NCBI RefSeq assembly: GCF_010692395.1 | Contig: NZ_JAAHHS010000041.1 | Span: forward strand, 1 to 35,413 | Source of the DNA: Moorena sp. SIO3H5 | GTDB taxonomy: Bacteria; Cyanobacteriota; Cyanobacteriia; Cyanobacteriales; Coleofasciculaceae | Reading direction: 5' to 3' | DNA length: 35,413 nt | In this document: positions 25,087-33,435 of the stretch, piece by piece | Layout of the letters: every line of letters starts with the position of its first letter | Numbering within the stretch: position 1 is the stretch's first letter | The notes under the pieces: generated by a model | Told to the model about the DNA's origin: nothing | What the model saw: the letters and a program-made list of their open reading frames with translations, nothing else | The model's database searches: none | Program-made: the position numbers and the translations under genes

Positions 25087-26037
25087 ATGTTTTCTCTAGG
25101 TTCAACAACTCAAGTCGGGGACTTTCGAGCCGATACTAAGTACTTAGTCACCGATGTAAATGGGGATGGTGAGTCTGATCTAGTCGAGGTTTGGAATAGT
25201 AACAATAGTTTCTTTGCTGCGACTTGGATTAGTAATGGTCAGGGTGGATTTAACTTCGGCGGTAATACCAGAGTCGGGGATTTTCGAGACGATACTGATT
25301 ACTTAGTCGCCGATGTAAATGGGGATGGTGAGTCTGATCTAGTCGAGGTTTGGAATAGTAACAATAGTTTCTTTGCTGCGACTTGGATTAGTGATGGTAA
25401 CGGTGGATTTAACCTCGGCGGTAATACCAGAGTCGGGGATTTTCGAGCCGATACTGATTACTTAGTAGCCGATGTAAATGGGGATGGTGAGTCTGATCTA
25501 GTCGAGGTTTGGAATAGTAACAATAGTTTCTTTGCTGCGACTTGGGTTAGTGATGGTAACGGTGGATTTGACTTAGCCGGTAATACCAGAGTCGGAGATT
25601 TTCGAGACGATACTGATTACTTAGTAGCCGATGTAAATGGGGATGGTGAGTCTGATCTAGTCGAGGTTTGGAATAGTAACAATAGTTTCTTTGCTGCGAC
25701 TTGGATTAGTGATGGTAACGGTGGATTTAACCTCGGCGGTAATACCAGAGTCGGGGATTTTCGAGACGATACTGATTACTTAGTCGCTGATGTAAATGGG
25801 GATGGTGAATCTGATCTAGTCGAGGTTTGGAATAATAACAATAATTTCTTTGCTGCGACTTGGATTAGTGATGGTAACGGTGGATTTAGCCTCGGCAGTA
25901 ATACACAAGTAGGGGATTTTCGAGATGATACTGATTACTTAGTTACCGATGTAAATAGTGATGCTCAGTCTGATCTAGTTGAACTTTGGAATAATCAAGA
26001 TAAGTTCTTTGCTACTACTTGGTTAAGCATTGCTTAA
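25087..26037 (+). CDS. Six-repeat FG-GAP/VCBS-like calcium-motif protein
   Basis: The protein is almost nothing but six 53-residue units (159 bp, phase points 25114, 25273, 25432, 25591, 25750, 25909). Each has VGDFR.DT.Y and a calcium-loop-like DVNGDGESDLVEVW, then FFAATW and a short DGNGGF turn. FG-GAP/VCBS units of this kind form beta-propeller blades in secreted or surface proteins. I choose the ATG at 25087, preceded by CAGGAGTG, over GTG 25018, giving 316 residues. There is no signal peptide, so export would need a non-classical route, or the protein is cytoplasmic. The middle units are nearly identical at DNA level, implying recent duplication. It lies between two Uma2 remnants. Confidence 0.8.
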   Translation: MFSLGSTTQVGDFRADTKYLVTDVNGDGESDLVEVWNSNNSFFAATWISNGQGGFNFGGNTRVGDFRDDTDYLVADVNGDGESDLVEVWNSNNSFFAATWISDGNGGFNLGGNTRVGDFRADTDYLVADVNGDGESDLVEVWNSNNSFFAATWVSDGNGGFDLAGNTRVGDFRDDTDYLVADVNGDGESDLVEVWNSNNSFFAATWISDGNGGFNLGGNTRVGDFRDDTDYLVADVNGDGESDLVEVWNNNNNFFAATWISDGNGGFSLGSNTQVGDFRDDTDYLVTDVNSDAQSDLVELWNNQDKFFATTWLSIA

Positions 26038-26084
26038 ACACTGGTTATATACTAACCTAGTGCCAATGCTAAGTTAGTAGGTAA

Positions 26085-26136
26085 TGCCCACCTAGGATTA
26101 ATCACAATAGAACAGTGAACAGATCTACGGTGGGCA
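26085..26136. repeat. TGCCCACC/GGTGGGCA inverted repeat
   Basis: Arms at 26085-26092 and 26129-26136 enclose 36 bases. Wording around it (CAATAGAACA, AGATCTA, CAAACAAC) parallels 24030-24070, so it is part of the segment duplicated with the Uma2 tails. It also lies where a terminator of the FG-GAP gene could be. Confidence 0.55.
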
Positions 26137-26163
26137 AACAACATTTACTTATTTCCTCTAACT

Positions 26164-26300
26164 TTACCAAACTTTATCAAGTTTCAGCACAAAACCAGGT
26201 AAAATTAATTCATTATGAACAGTCGCAGAGTTGTCTAATTTCTCAACTTCAATATCAGGACGATAAACATAAAAAGTTATTATAACTATAGTTTTTATCA
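26164..26300 (-). pseudogene. Uma2-family endonuclease C-terminal remnant, copy 2
   Basis: On the minus strand the frame ending at TAA 26164-26166 reads FYVYRPDIEVEKLDNSAT and then LILPGFVLKLDKVW, a good match to the end of Uma2 proteins. Upstream the frame is lost: a DKNY that aligns with DKRY of copy 1 lies in a different phase, so there is a frameshift near 26270-26285 and no catalytic region. It is a decayed gene tail. Confidence 0.75.
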
Positions 26301-26325
26301 AATTAGTCGGCGAAAACTCGATACT

Positions 26326-27408
26326 CTAAACAACCACTACACGAACCCATGTTTCACTATCAAACCAGTGAATCGACTGGGGTCGTATCGCCAGGGTCAC
26401 TTCTTCTGTTTCCCAAGTTAAATTATTAGGTAATAACGCCCGGATGCTGAGAGAGTCTGACCCCTTAACCCGAATACTAATTAAATTATGCATGCCTAGA
26501 TTTTCCACCAGGTAGATTCTACCCTCAATCCTATATTTATCATTTGGTTGAGCTAGAGCCACATCTTCTGGACGGATACCTAGAACAATCTTTGGCGGAA
26601 CTTGAGCCAAATTTGGCAAAGAAATTTTGACCTGACCCAAGAGGGCATAATTCCCCTGACAGTTAAGTGTCAGTAAATTCATTTGGGGAGAACCCACAAA
26701 ACTAGCTACAAACTGATTTGCTGGCTGGTTGTAAATGCCCTGGGGTGTATCTAGCTGTTGCAGCTTACCCTCACATAAAACCGCAATCTTAGTTGAGAGG
26801 GTCATTGCTTCGGTTTGGTCATGAGTCACATAAACCACCGGTGCCTTTTGAGCAACAAATAGCTGCTTCAAATCCGCCCTAACTTGCTCTCGCAGCAAAG
26901 CATCCAAGTTACTCAGAGGTTCGTCTAACAAAAACACAGCCGGTTGCCGCACCAATGCCCTGCCCAGAGCAACCCGCTGCCGCTGACCACCAGATAGCTG
27001 ACTAGGCTTGCGGTCCATCAAATTTTCCAATCCCAGTTTACTAGCTACCTCCTGCACCAGGCTCCGAATTTGGTCAGAAGGAACCTTATGGAGTTTCAGA
27101 CTAGCTGCCATATTGTCATATACGGTCATATGAGGATAGAGAGCATAGCTTTGGAAAACCATAGCAATATTGCGATCGCCTGGTCTGACATGAGTAACAT
27201 CCCGTCCATTGATAACTACTTTGCCATGGGTGGGTTGCTCTAACCCAGCAATTAGTCGCAGCATAGTAGATTTACCACATCCCGATGGCCCAAGTAGGGT
27301 CAGAAATTCTCCTTCATCCACTTGTAAGCTAATGTCTTTAACTGGGATGACATTACCCTTGTTAGTCTTGTAGATTTTATTAATATTATGTAGCTCTAGT
27401 TTAGCCAT
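26326..27408 (-). CDS. MalK/UgpC-type sugar ABC transporter ATPase
   Basis: This is the ATPase of a carbohydrate (CUT1-type) importer. It has Walker A GPSGCGKS (40-47), Q-loop FQSYALYPHMTV, signature LSGGQ (138-142), Walker B VFLLDEP (158-164), and the switch histidine in VYVTHDQTEAM. A C-terminal OB-like regulatory domain of the MalK type (about 235-360, with GIRPEDV) is complete. The ATG start is 29 bp after the upstream permease stop, and this is the last gene of a four-gene minus-strand operon. The substrate cannot be told from the ATPase; glucosylglycerol, maltose, trehalose or sucrose uptake are all known for related cyanobacterial systems. Confidence 0.9.
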   Translation of the reverse strand: MAKLELHNINKIYKTNKGNVIPVKDISLQVDEGEFLTLLGPSGCGKSTMLRLIAGLEQPTHGKVVINGRDVTHVRPGDRNIAMVFQSYALYPHMTVYDNMAASLKLHKVPSDQIRSLVQEVASKLGLENLMDRKPSQLSGGQRQRVALGRALVRQPAVFLLDEPLSNLDALLREQVRADLKQLFVAQKAPVVYVTHDQTEAMTLSTKIAVLCEGKLQQLDTPQGIYNQPANQFVASFVGSPQMNLLTLNCQGNYALLGQVKISLPNLAQVPPKIVLGIRPEDVALAQPNDKYRIEGRIYLVENLGMHNLISIRVKGSDSLSIRALLPNNLTWETEEVTLAIRPQSIHWFDSETWVRVVVV

Positions 27409-27437
27409 ACTATCGTCAACCTTAAACCCCCAAATAG

Positions 27438-28316
27438 TTAACCCTTGACTGCTCCCGATGTTAAACCTTGGACAATTTTACCTTGGAAAAACATTACTAA
27501 TACCACTAGGGGAAATGTTCCTATAACTGTCATAGCTGCAATCGCACCGTAGGGAATCTCTTTTCCTAAAGAACCACTTAACTGAGCGGCAGCAACGGGC
27601 AGGGTTTTCAGAGATTCTTGGCTAATGAAAGTGAGGGATAAAATAAATTCATTCCAAGCAAAAATAAAGGTAAGTATTCCTGTGGTTACTAACGCTGGAA
27701 CCGTTAGGGGTAACAGAATTTGGATTAGCATTTGCCAGGTGCTATAGCCATCAACTTTAGCAGCATCTTCTAGCTCTCGCGGTAGCTGTTGAAAAAAGCT
27801 GCGCATCACTAACAGGGTGAGAGGAAGGTTGATAGCTGTATAGGAAACAATCAGGCTTATATAATTATTTCCTAGTTTAAGAATCTGGATAATTTCCAGG
27901 AGTCCTAGAAATATCAAAATAAAGGGAAATAAGCTAATAATAATAATCCCAGCAAGGATGATTTTTTCTCCCCTTAGGGTTAACCGTGCTAAGGCGTAAG
28001 CAGCGGGAGTTCCTATCCCTAAACACAATAGTGTGGAAGCGATGGATACAAAGGCGCTATTGAAAATATAGTGGACTAGGGGACGGCTGGTAAATAAATT
28101 TATATAGTGGTCAAGGGTATACCGTGTGGGAAAATAAATATTAGGAAGGGAAGAAATATCTTGATTGACTTTGAGGGAGGTGAGCAATTGCCAGAGGAGT
28201 GGTGCTAGGCATAAAATTACCAATAAGATGATTCCTAGGGGCAGGATAATTAGTTTGATAATGTTAATTTGTTTCGTTTTGGTTTGAGGAGATGATGAGT
28301 TAGGAAGACTAGTCAT
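27438..28316 (-). CDS. Sugar ABC transporter permease, MalG type
   Basis: This 292-residue permease has about six membrane segments, a first one near residues 22-45, and the EAA coupling motif in the form LEDAAKVDGYSTWQML..ILLPLTVPAL, which docks onto the ATPase. The position after the MalF-type permease and the sequence fit the MalG family. Its ATG overlaps the upstream permease stop as TAATG, which indicates translational coupling. Confidence 0.9.
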   Translation of the reverse strand: MTSLPNSSSPQTKTKQINIIKLIILPLGIILLVILCLAPLLWQLLTSLKVNQDISSLPNIYFPTRYTLDHYINLFTSRPLVHYIFNSAFVSIASTLLCLGIGTPAAYALARLTLRGEKIILAGIIIISLFPFILIFLGLLEIIQILKLGNNYISLIVSYTAINLPLTLLVMRSFFQQLPRELEDAAKVDGYSTWQMLIQILLPLTVPALVTTGILTFIFAWNEFILSLTFISQESLKTLPVAAAQLSGSLGKEIPYGAIAAMTVIGTFPLVVLVMFFQGKIVQGLTSGAVKG

Positions 28317-29197
28317 TAGTTACGTGAGCCTAGGGCTATAATCACTACCGTGGTTACCAGTATCAAAAAGGTTACTACCACAAGGGCAGCACCATAACCA
28401 AAGTCTAGATAATCCATGACAGTGGTATAGATGTAGAGAGATACAACTTCTGTCGCTCCTCCGGGACCACCTCCAGTCATCACTTTGATCAGGTCGAAGA
28501 CTCCGAAAGCTTGGGCAAAGCGGAACAGTAGGGAAATTAGGATTTGGGGCGTCAATAGCGGTAGAGTAATTTGCTTGAAACTTTGCCAAGGTGTAGCACC
28601 GTCTAGGGCATAGGCTTCGTATAGGTCTTGGGGAATAGACTGCAAGCCAGCTAGGAGCAAAATGCTGATGAATGGTGTCGTTTTCCAAACATCTGCGGCA
28701 ATGACAGCCATCATTGCTGTTGTCGGGTATCCTAGCCAGTTGATTCCGTCTTTAATAATACCTAGACGCAGTAAGATATCATTCCAAACCCCAAACTGGT
28801 CATTAAACATCCAAGCCCAGACTAGACCGATCAAAGCAGTTGGCAAGGCCCAAGGCAGGATGGCGATGGTGCGGACAATACCCCTTCCTTTAAAGGTTTG
28901 ATTTAAAATTAATGCGATCGCAATTCCTAACACCAGTTCCAGACCAACAGATACTGAGGTAAAAATCACAGTATTCCAGAGACTGTGCCAGAAGCGACCA
29001 TCCCCCATCATTCGCCCATAATTATTCAGACCAGAAAACACCGGTTGTAGCTGTGTCCCTAGGTTCTTAGTGAATAAACTTAACCAGAACGAACGCAAAA
29101 TAGGATAGCCATAGACTAGCAGCAGTAGTAACAATGCTGGTGTTACCAACAACCACCCTGTCCTTTGTTCCTGTGCTGCTATCGGATCAGTTTTCAT
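28316..29197 (-). CDS. Sugar ABC transporter permease, MalF type
   Basis: This 293-residue permease has six or so membrane helices, starting near residues 15-35 (LLVTPALLLLLLVYGYP, a typical MalF-type opening). The EAA loop reads YEAYALDGATPWQSFKQITL followed by PLLTP, and GGPGGATEV is another hallmark of the family. The start codon overlaps the binding-protein stop (ATGA). It lacks the large extra domain of E. coli MalF, as is normal for the UgpA/ThuF group. Confidence 0.9.
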   Translation of the reverse strand: MKTDPIAAQEQRTGWLLVTPALLLLLLVYGYPILRSFWLSLFTKNLGTQLQPVFSGLNNYGRMMGDGRFWHSLWNTVIFTSVSVGLELVLGIAIALILNQTFKGRGIVRTIAILPWALPTALIGLVWAWMFNDQFGVWNDILLRLGIIKDGINWLGYPTTAMMAVIAADVWKTTPFISILLLAGLQSIPQDLYEAYALDGATPWQSFKQITLPLLTPQILISLLFRFAQAFGVFDLIKVMTGGGPGGATEVVSLYIYTTVMDYLDFGYGAALVVVTFLILVTTVVIIALGSRN

Positions 29198-30444
29198 TCT
29201 ACCGACAACAGCCTACGGGTTTGATCAGCTGCTGCTTTCATCGTTTTTTCAGGACTAAGTTTGGGATTAGTTAGCACGGCATTGAGGTACCGTTGTAAAA
29301 TATCCGATACCTGGGAATATTGGGCAACTGGTGGACGCAAGACAGCCCCTTCTAACACGTCTAGCATTTTTGGATAGTGGGGATATTTCGCAACAATGTC
29401 TGGGTCTGCAAACAGCTTCCGTCGGGTTGGCAGATAGCCAGTTTCCAGAGTATACCGACGCTGGGCTTTCTCACTGGTGAAATACTCAATAGCTCTCCAG
29501 GCTTCCTCAGGATGTTTGGAAGATTTAGCAATTCCCAAACCCCAACCTCCTAAGCAAGCACCAGCTTTGCCACCAGGACCATGAACCATAGGGCTAATGC
29601 CAATCTTGCCTTTGACCTTTGAACCCTCTTGATTTGCCAATGACCAAACATAGGGCCAATTCCTCAGAAATACCGCATCCCTATTTTGAAACAACAGTCG
29701 TGTTTCTTCTTCCTGATAGGTAGTGACACCAGGGGGTGAAATCCCTTGTTTAATGGTGCTGCGCAGAAACTCTACAGCTTTAATCGCTTCCGGTTTATCC
29801 AAACCCACCTCCAAGGTTTCTGGGTCAACCCAAAAGCCACCAAACCCTGCAAGTATTTCTACAAACATGGCTGACAACCCTTCATATTGACGACCTTGCC
29901 AAAGATAGCCCCATTTTGGATCATGGTTTTCCTGCAATTGTTGGGAAATGGTGACCAACTGCTCAAAGGTTTTTGGGGCTTGGAATCCAGCTTGCTCTAG
30001 CAAATCCTGACGATAGTAGAGCATACCACCATCGGAACGGAATGGTATGCGGTATAGTTTCCCCTGGTAGCGTCCTGAATCAACTGCTTTATCCAGAAAT
30101 TCCTTTAAATAGTCCTGACTAACTCGCTCCGATAAATCTAGTAACCACCCTGCAGCGGCAAACTTAGGAGTCCAAATCACGTCCATGTTAATCAGGTCAT
30201 AGGGTGAGTCTCCTAAGATGAAAGCAGAGGTATAGAGGTCTTCTGTTAAGTCAGAGTTTAATGGTCCTTCGATCAGTTCGATTTGAATATCTGGATTCTC
30301 TAGCTCAAAATTCTTTACCAGTAGTTCCTGCCAATCAGAAAACTCCCCCGCTCCCATCAATAGGGTGAGTTTCACAGGGTGCTGGGTCAGTGCTGGTAGT
30401 GCCCAAAACTGGGACAGGAGCACACTGGCAACCAGGATTCCCAA
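29194..30444 (-). CDS. Extracellular sugar-binding protein of the ABC importer
   Basis: This family 1 solute-binding protein delivers the ligand to the importer. Evidence includes the hydrophobic N-terminus, VKLTLLMGAGEFSDWQELL opening, YRIPFRSDGGMLYYRQDLLE, and GGWGLGIAKSSKHPEEAW. It is first of four overlapping or tightly spaced genes. The listed start is TTG. In the same frame upstream are codons for TKLLRPVVILII, which would supply the positively charged part of a signal peptide, but an in-frame TAA (30487-30489) and no standard start codon lie before it. The true start is therefore uncertain and may be a rare codon. Confidence 0.85.
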   Translation of the reverse strand: MGILVASVLLSQFWALPALTQHPVKLTLLMGAGEFSDWQELLVKNFELENPDIQIELIEGPLNSDLTEDLYTSAFILGDSPYDLINMDVIWTPKFAAAGWLLDLSERVSQDYLKEFLDKAVDSGRYQGKLYRIPFRSDGGMLYYRQDLLEQAGFQAPKTFEQLVTISQQLQENHDPKWGYLWQGRQYEGLSAMFVEILAGFGGFWVDPETLEVGLDKPEAIKAVEFLRSTIKQGISPPGVTTYQEEETRLLFQNRDAVFLRNWPYVWSLANQEGSKVKGKIGISPMVHGPGGKAGACLGGWGLGIAKSSKHPEEAWRAIEYFTSEKAQRRYTLETGYLPTRRKLFADPDIVAKYPHYPKMLDVLEGAVLRPPVAQYSQVSDILQRYLNAVLTNPKLSPEKTMKAAADQTRRLLSVE

Positions 30445-30490
30445 AATAATCAGGATTACTACAGGTCTAAGCAGTTTAGTGAAACCTTAA

Positions 30491-30661
30491 TCAGCGCGTC
30501 GCAGCATTTATAAGTTTACCATCAACTATCCGACTCTGTAGGAGATTCATACAGATCGGCTTTGCTCCGAGCATAACTATGGGCAAGCTCAGAAGAGCAA
30601 AGATAATTGTTGATAACACGATTTGTCTCAGAAAAGATTTATCGAATGTAGATTGGTTCAT
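30491..30661 (-). CDS. 56-residue membrane ORF resembling the N-terminus of the 277-residue protein
   Basis: ATG at 30659-30661, TGA at 30491-30493. The product has one hydrophobic segment (about 11-32) in a pattern MNxST..K...VLSTIIFALLSLP..., then LQSRIVDGKLINAATR. The N-terminus of the protein encoded at 31295 reads MNGSTIQK..., STTLFCVFTLP, IQDELFFHGKVKDAA, so positions of MN-ST, LP, G, Q and GK...AA agree. AAGGTAAG lies about 11 bp upstream of the start. It may be a truncated paralogue or a genuine small membrane protein. It precedes the ABC importer on the same strand and could be in its leader. Confidence 0.55.
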   Translation of the reverse strand: MNQSTFDKSFLRQIVLSTIIFALLSLPIVMLGAKPICMNLLQSRIVDGKLINAATR

Positions 30662-31294
30662 GATTAAATGCTTACCTTAAACAAGTTCTAGTACTGGTCT
30701 TGAACTCAATAGCTAGGTAACGTACAGGCGTGCCGAGCAGGCATTTTCGCGCTTTTTTGCTCCGTACACAAATAATCTACCGATCTCACCAAGAACAGTC
30801 GATAACTAAAAGTTAAGGGAAGTTATGGAGTTGCTCTAGGATTCGACTTAAATCAAACATGAGGTATACCCAATCGCTAACATAACGCAGATGCGATCGC
30901 AAACCCCTGAGCTTCAAACTAGGACAAAACGCTGGTAATAAAGCTACCGTTCAAAACCAACGAAAAGCTGACATGATCAGCGTTTTTAAGTTGGCATTTT
31001 TAATTTGGCTATCAGCTATCAGTTATCAGTTAATGCGCTACGCGCACGCGTGCGCGTTCAGCTTTTAAATAAGCGACTGCATCAAGACAAGAGGTAAGCA
31101 TTGGTTTAATCTGTGTTATCTCAGCTTATGGGATTTTACCCAGACTTTAAATTCTGATTAATCTCGAACTCTTAAATTCTCTCCTTAGAGGTTTATTTGA
31201 AGCTGACTACTGATTGCTGACTGCTGACTGCTGACTGCTGACTGCTGACGGTACTAGTCATTGAGTTTTAAGTAGCTATCCTAAGGGAGTAATT
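30662..31294. other. Gap with compound inverted repeats and heptamers
   Basis: AGCTATC-type units lie at 31010-31032. The palindrome CGCGCACGCGTGCGCG is at 31041-31056, followed by TTCAGCTTTTAAATAAGCGACTGCATCAAGA (split: 31057-31070 and 31071-31087), an inverted copy of the arrangement at 9368-9460. ACTGCTG heptamers run at about 31204-31248. The 5' part (30662-31000) has one HIP1 site (30893-30900) and no visible gene. Confidence 0.65.
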
Positions 31295-32128
31295 GTGAAC
31301 GGGTCTACAATCCAAAAATTAATCTTGGCACCAGTCTTCATTTCCACTACACTCTTTTGTGTCTTCACCTTACCTGTAGCCATATTTGGTGAAGAGTCCC
31401 TTACCATCCGCATCCAAGATGAACTCTTTTTCCATGGTAAGGTCAAGGATGCGGCAGCTCCTTACTTGGGACTAGCGATGTTAATCAGTTTGGGAGTAGG
31501 TGTATCTAATGCTACTTTAGCTGGGTGGCAGGACTCTTCCCGGAAGTCAGCTAACATTGAGTCTGAGTTAGACACTATCGAGCAAGCTCTTCAGGAAAAG
31601 GAAAAGTTAATTCAACAACTACAAGTTTCAACATCTGAGCTGAACACACAGAAGCAACAGAAGCTAGAGAATGTGGTCGCTTATGAAGAAGTAAAATTTG
31701 CTGAGGCTGCCAGCGTACCGATGGCAAAGGAGGTTTCTGGGACCGTGGTCATGGAGAAACCGATAAAAGTTATGGAACCGTTAGTAATTACCGAGGAACC
31801 AGTGCTTGAAAACCTAGGGATGTCATGGCAGCAGAGTAAGGTAAAAGCTGGAATCTATCAGTTTGCCTCTACTCAAAGTTTCTTAGGCTACACCAAGGGA
31901 AGCAGTCGGCCACAGGGGGGAACCCCCATTCGCGATCGCATCCAGAATACTTCTTCTGGTTCTGAACAATCCACAACCATCAGAAATCCTCACGTTCTGG
32001 CAAAAGAACTTGTGCTAGTTGAAGCACTCCAAAGTCAAATCTACAACCTATCGGCTCAGCTAGAATCTCTCCAAACATCTCTAAAAGCAGCACCCCAAGT
32101 ATCTGAGGAAGTTCAAGTTGCAGCTTAG
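31295..32128 (+). CDS. Two-helix membrane protein with coiled coil, unknown function
   Basis: This 277-residue protein starts at GTG with AAGGGAG 6 bp before it. Two membrane segments (about 10-32 and 57-78) bracket an exported-looking loop with IRIQDELFFHGKVKDAAAPY. A coiled coil (about 88-125, SELDTIEQALQEKEKLIQQL) and a low-complexity tail follow, with a last helical segment near 245-270. I believe this architecture recurs in cyanobacterial hypothetical proteins, but no function is known to me. Residues near 203-215 (SRPQGGTPIRDRI) are encoded by DNA resembling the dispersed CAGTCGCT..GGGGGAACCCCC repeat, perhaps an insertion into the coding region. The N-terminus resembles the 56-residue ORF at 30491-30661. 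Confidence 0.7.
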   Translation: MNGSTIQKLILAPVFISTTLFCVFTLPVAIFGEESLTIRIQDELFFHGKVKDAAAPYLGLAMLISLGVGVSNATLAGWQDSSRKSANIESELDTIEQALQEKEKLIQQLQVSTSELNTQKQQKLENVVAYEEVKFAEAASVPMAKEVSGTVVMEKPIKVMEPLVITEEPVLENLGMSWQQSKVKAGIYQFASTQSFLGYTKGSSRPQGGTPIRDRIQNTSSGSEQSTTIRNPHVLAKELVLVEALQSQIYNLSAQLESLQTSLKAAPQVSEEVQVAA

Positions 32129-32203
32129 ATAATAAGTAAGGGAAGAGCGATTAGCGCTAGGCGAACAGCTATTGGCCAAGCTACGGAAACAGCTTTTTAA
32201 TAA

Positions 32204-32238
32204 AAGAAGCTGACCGCTGACCACTGACCGCTGACAAA
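32204..32238. repeat. GCTGACC heptamers
   Basis: Three to four degenerate copies of CTGACCG/CTGACCA occur between the 277-residue gene and its hairpin terminator, matching the unit at 19165-19196. Confidence 0.75.
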
Positions 32239-32254
32239 CTATCAGCAGCACTTT

Positions 32255-32287
32255 ATAGGCGGTCTTTACTCTAAAAAGACCGCCTAT
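32255..32287. terminator. Strong 13-bp hairpin between convergent genes
   Basis: ATAGGCGGTCTTT (32255-32267) and AAAGACCGCCTAT (32275-32287) form a perfect 13-bp stem with a 7-base loop. It lies 127 bp after the 277-residue gene and 240 bp after the MBL gene stop on the other strand. The arms carry TTT and AAA at the loop side, so a bidirectional terminator is likely. Confidence 0.65.
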
Positions 32288-32526
32288 GACTATAAGAAGC
32301 ATGTTATTTTAATTACAGTTAATCACTTTTAAAGTCAGTTATTTTATGGGAGTTAATTGTTAATTAGTAATTAGCAATTTTAATTTTAGAAATGATATAG
32401 CGTTGAGCATACTGTTGATCATGCTTATCAGGTAAATTCAATTTTATTTTCCCTACTCCCTACTCCCCTACTCCCTGCTTGCTAAAACCCAGCATTTTGT
32501 ACCTCACTCCATTGATAATTACTATA

Positions 32527-33435
32527 TTAAACTTTGCTCAGAGGCATTTTCCCATCCTTACGCTCAAGCAGATGTGACCTAGAGGATTCCACTAGCTCAA
32601 TTGCCAAACCTTCCCGCGCCATAACCGTATTAGAAAACTCCTTAACAGCCTGTTCTCCGATATGGTCCAAAAAATCATCATTATGCAGGGGATCATGATG
32701 GAAAATGACTAATTTTTTGGCATTAGCAGCTCGAGCAACTTTGATAGCTTCCTGCCAGGTAGAATGTCCCCAACCCATTTTGCTTGATACCTCAGAGTAG
32801 TATTCTTCATCGGTGTAGGCAGCATCGTAAATCATCACGTCCGCATTATGGGCCAGCTGCAGGACATTTTTATCGAAACCCTCTTCGAGATGTTCTGTGT
32901 CAGTGATGTAGGCAGCTGAATAGCCTCGCCAGTTAACTCGATAGCCAACGGCTTCACCTGGATGGTTCAAGGGTGCATTTTCTACGGTAATCTCACCAAT
33001 ATTTACTGTTTCTCCAATCTCAAGGTCATGGAACTCCTTTTTTGATTGCATAATTTGCAAGGGAACCGGAAAATTTGGGTGGGTCATCTGATCAGTTAGA
33101 CGATTCTCGATGGTGGCACCGTTAGGAGCACGGGTGCCATAAATATGAAAACAATTCCTTTTAATAAAGGCAGGGGTAAAGAAAGGGAAACCCTGAATAT
33201 GGTCCCAATGGGAGTGGGTAAAAAATAGATGAGCTTCTACTGGCATCTCCTTGAGTAGAGACTGTCCCAAAACTCGCAACCCTGTACCACCATCAAAAAT
33301 TAGACGCTCACTACCAACTCGCATCTCTATACAAGGTGTGTTGCCTCCATACCGAACTGTTTCTGGTCCTGGACAGGCAATACTACCTCTGACGCCCCAA
33401 AAACGAATAGTGAATAAGTTGTGGGTATTAGACAT
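32527..33435 (-). CDS. MBL-fold metallo-hydrolase
   Basis: This 302-residue enzyme has the metallo-beta-lactamase fold zinc motif H74-S-H76-W-D78-H79, the GVRGS and RYGGNTPC openings typical of the group, a later NHPGEAVGYR with a metal histidine, ITDTEH, and FHHDPLH near the end. This subgroup is related to RNase Z and cyclic-nucleotide phosphodiesterases; the substrate is unproven. It is cytoplasmic by appearance. The ATG start is at 33433-33435. The gene stands alone, convergent with the 277-residue gene across a hairpin terminator. Confidence 0.85.
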   Translation of the reverse strand: MSNTHNLFTIRFWGVRGSIACPGPETVRYGGNTPCIEMRVGSERLIFDGGTGLRVLGQSLLKEMPVEAHLFFTHSHWDHIQGFPFFTPAFIKRNCFHIYGTRAPNGATIENRLTDQMTHPNFPVPLQIMQSKKEFHDLEIGETVNIGEITVENAPLNHPGEAVGYRVNWRGYSAAYITDTEHLEEGFDKNVLQLAHNADVMIYDAAYTDEEYYSEVSSKMGWGHSTWQEAIKVARAANAKKLVIFHHDPLHNDDFLDHIGEQAVKEFSNTVMAREGLAIELVESSRSHLLERKDGKMPLSKV

